NCBI GenBank assembly: GCA_003221435.1
Contig: QHRS01000143.1
Location: 1-5,589, forward strand
DNA length: 5,589 bases
DNA from: Candidatus Rokuibacteriota bacterium
GTDB lineage: Bacteria > Methylomirabilota > Methylomirabilia > Rokubacteriales > CSP1-6
Direction: 5' to 3'
Shown here: positions 5,529 to 5,589 of the stretch, piece by piece
How the letters are laid out: each line of letters opens with the position of its first letter
Position numbering within the stretch: position 1 is the first letter of the stretch
Position numbers and translations under genes: made by a program
Notes under the pieces: generated by a model
Databases searched by the model: none
What the model saw: only the letters and a program-made list of their open reading frames with translations
What the model was told of the DNA's origin: nothing

Positions 5529-5589
5529 CGGCCCGATCCCCGGGCGCGATGAACCCGAAGGGCGAATCGCAGGTCTAGGACATGGCCCA
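5529..5589 (+). other. 3' flank; possible start of a further gene at 5582
   Basis: GCCCG (5531-5535) can pair with CGGGC (5541-5545) around a five-base loop, but no T-run follows, so this is not a convincing terminator. An ATG at 5549 opens only nine codons before TAG 5576-5578. Another ATG at 5582 has AGG eight bases upstream (5571-5573) and stays open to the edge for only two full codons. It could begin the next operon gene, but the window is too short to judge. Confidence 0.25.

Noticed and set aside
5531..5545. GC-rich hairpin as an intrinsic terminator of the operon
   Set aside because: The stem is only five base pairs and no T-run follows it.
1..5589. CRISPR array, tRNA/rRNA, insertion sequence or attachment site
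   Set aside because: I found no regularly spaced repeats, no cloverleaf or rRNA-like segments, no transposase-like product and no terminal inverted repeats. The genes form an ordinary chromosomal arrangement.

Overview
The window is a high-GC stretch (roughly two-thirds G+C in the coding regions) of bacterial chromosome. It has closely packed genes, GTG and TTG starts, and Gram-negative envelope proteins. I infer a high-GC Gram-negative such as a deltaproteobacterial-type or Methylomirabilota/Rokubacteria-like lineage, but nothing here fixes the taxon.

Layout: (1) bases 1-136 hold the 3' end of a + strand gene that I do not recognise; it has lower GC and a Cys-x8-Cys tail. (2) A 51-base convergent gap follows. 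(3) On the - strand, 188-1348 encodes a membrane-anchored HtrA/Deg-family serine protease with one PDZ domain and an intact His/Asp/Ser triad. (4) A 124-base divergent intergenic region carries a good sigma70-type promoter for the protease. It also carries a perfect 9-bp inverted repeat, one arm of which overlaps the protease -35 box. (5) On the + strand a tight four-gene cluster runs to 5528. It encodes a polysaccharide-export (OPX) protein with four SLBB-like repeats, an ExeA/XrtA-locus type AAA ATPase, an HD-GYP-family protein with a damaged HD motif, and a small protein that resembles a PD-(D/E)XK fold lacking the usual lysine. Gene junctions are 7 bases, 0 bases and a 1-base stop/start overlap, so the four are probably one operon with translational coupling. 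(6) The last 61 bases are a gap that may lead into another gene at 5582.

Functionally the + strand cluster looks like the front of an exopolysaccharide export locus: an envelope conduit, an ATPase of the kind found beside exopolysaccharide/exosortase loci, and two putatively non-catalytic regulatory or scaffold proteins. The divergent protease is a plausible envelope quality-control partner that may share regulation through the inverted repeat. The most interesting points are the two apparently degenerate enzyme folds encoded in tandem behind the exporter and ATPase, and the symmetric element between the divergent genes. The core genes themselves belong to known families.
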